Source of the DNA: an uncultured Microcaldota archaeon
GTDB taxonomy: Archaea; Micrarchaeota; Micrarchaeia; Anstonellales; Bilamarchaeaceae
Reading direction: 5' to 3'
DNA length: 6,212 bases
NCBI GenBank assembly: GCA_903920925.1
Contig: CAIXOA010000012.1
Location: forward strand, 1-6,212
Shown piece by piece: positions 6,135 to 6,212 of this stretch (its first letter is position 1; each line of letters begins with the position of its first letter). Under the pieces are notes generated by a model. That model ran no database searches. It was not told where the DNA came from and saw nothing but the letters and a program-made list of their open reading frames with translations. A program made the position numbers and the translations under genes.

Positions 6135-6212
6135 ATCAGCACCCAGCTTCCAGCAAACAGCATACTATCCAACCCCGCCATAATCCAATCTTGTCTTTCC
6201 CAGATAAACTCC
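6131..6212 (-). CDS. C-terminal end of a possible upstream operon gene (partial)
   Basis: On the - strand one frame is open from the right edge and ends in a TGA at 6133-6131 that overlaps the ATG of the isomerase as ATGA, the same arrangement as at the next junction of the operon. It would give the last 26 residues of a protein, with three tryptophans, ending in AGSWVLI. I cannot identify it from so little. A second frame is also open from the edge and stops at a TAG at 6167-6165 (tail KTRLDYGGVG), so the choice of frame is not certain. The overlap favours the first. The tail does not look like the end of an archaeal RuBisCO as I know it. Confidence 0.4.
   Translation of the reverse strand, partial: EFIWERQDWIMAGLDSMLFAGSWVLI
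6140..6144 (-). promoter_or_regulatory. GGGTG ribosome-binding site of the ribose-1,5-bisphosphate isomerase
   Basis: On the - strand GGGTG stands 5 bases before the ATG at 6134. It matches the GGTG part of the archaeal anti-Shine-Dalgarno pairing and has the same spacing, and the same following CT, as the site in front of glmS. It supports this ATG as the start. No convincing TATA box is seen between the gene and the right edge. Confidence 0.5.

Noticed and set aside
5491..6183. 230-codon + strand frame opposite the isomerase
   Set aside because: Serine- and threonine-rich low-information translation lying entirely against a conserved enzyme, so it is a shadow.
1..6212. Seven-base inverted match (GGAGTTT) at the two window ends (2-8 and 6206-6212)
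   Set aside because: Too short to be meaningful. At both ends it lies in open coding frames and probably arises by chance.
1..6212. CRISPR, transposon, tRNA, riboswitch or other mobile/RNA element
   Set aside because: I saw no direct repeats, transposase motifs or structured RNA hallmarks. Nearly the whole window is occupied by ordinary coding sequence, and the only clear gap between complete genes is 55 bases.

Overview
The window looks like a piece of an archaeal chromosome, most plausibly from a DPANN-type lineage such as Micrarchaeota or Diapherotrites. The reasons are an AMP phosphorylase of the archaeal type with its extra N-terminal domain, a ribose-1,5-bisphosphate isomerase, GGTG or GGAGG ribosome-binding sites matching the archaeal 16S tail, AT-rich TATA-like sequence before glmS, tight gene packing and TTG start use. 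The lineage is an inference from gene content, not from a marker gene. Third codon positions are rich in G and C throughout, and I see no sign of foreign insertions, transposons, tRNA or rRNA genes, or CRISPR repeats.

Left part, + strand: an unrecognised, cysteine-free, helical protein (3-944, probably cut by the window edge), a 55-base intergenic gap with a TATA-like stretch, then glmS (1000-2739), the glutamine-dependent enzyme that makes glucosamine-6-phosphate for amino-sugar and glycan synthesis.

Right part, - strand, read from right to left: the last 26 codons of a possible unknown gene (6131-6212), ribose-1,5-bisphosphate isomerase (5205-6134), AMP phosphorylase (3523-5208) and a NagD-type HAD phosphatase (2726-3517). 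The first two junctions are ATGA stop/start overlaps and the third is a 5-base gap, so this reads as one operon. AMP phosphorylase turns a nucleoside monophosphate plus phosphate into a free base and ribose-1,5-bisphosphate, and the isomerase turns that into ribulose-1,5-bisphosphate. In archaea this normally feeds a form III RuBisCO, giving 3-phosphoglycerate. No RuBisCO is visible here. The phosphatase may act on a side product or a substrate of the same route, but its substrate cannot be read from sequence.

The two halves converge: glmS and the phosphatase overlap tail to tail by 14 bases. The points most worth a second look are the roughly 60-residue lysine-rich extension on AMP phosphorylase, the phosphatase as a possible added step of the pathway, the unidentified upstream operon member and the unknown helical protein. 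I found no clear evidence of a wholly new system.
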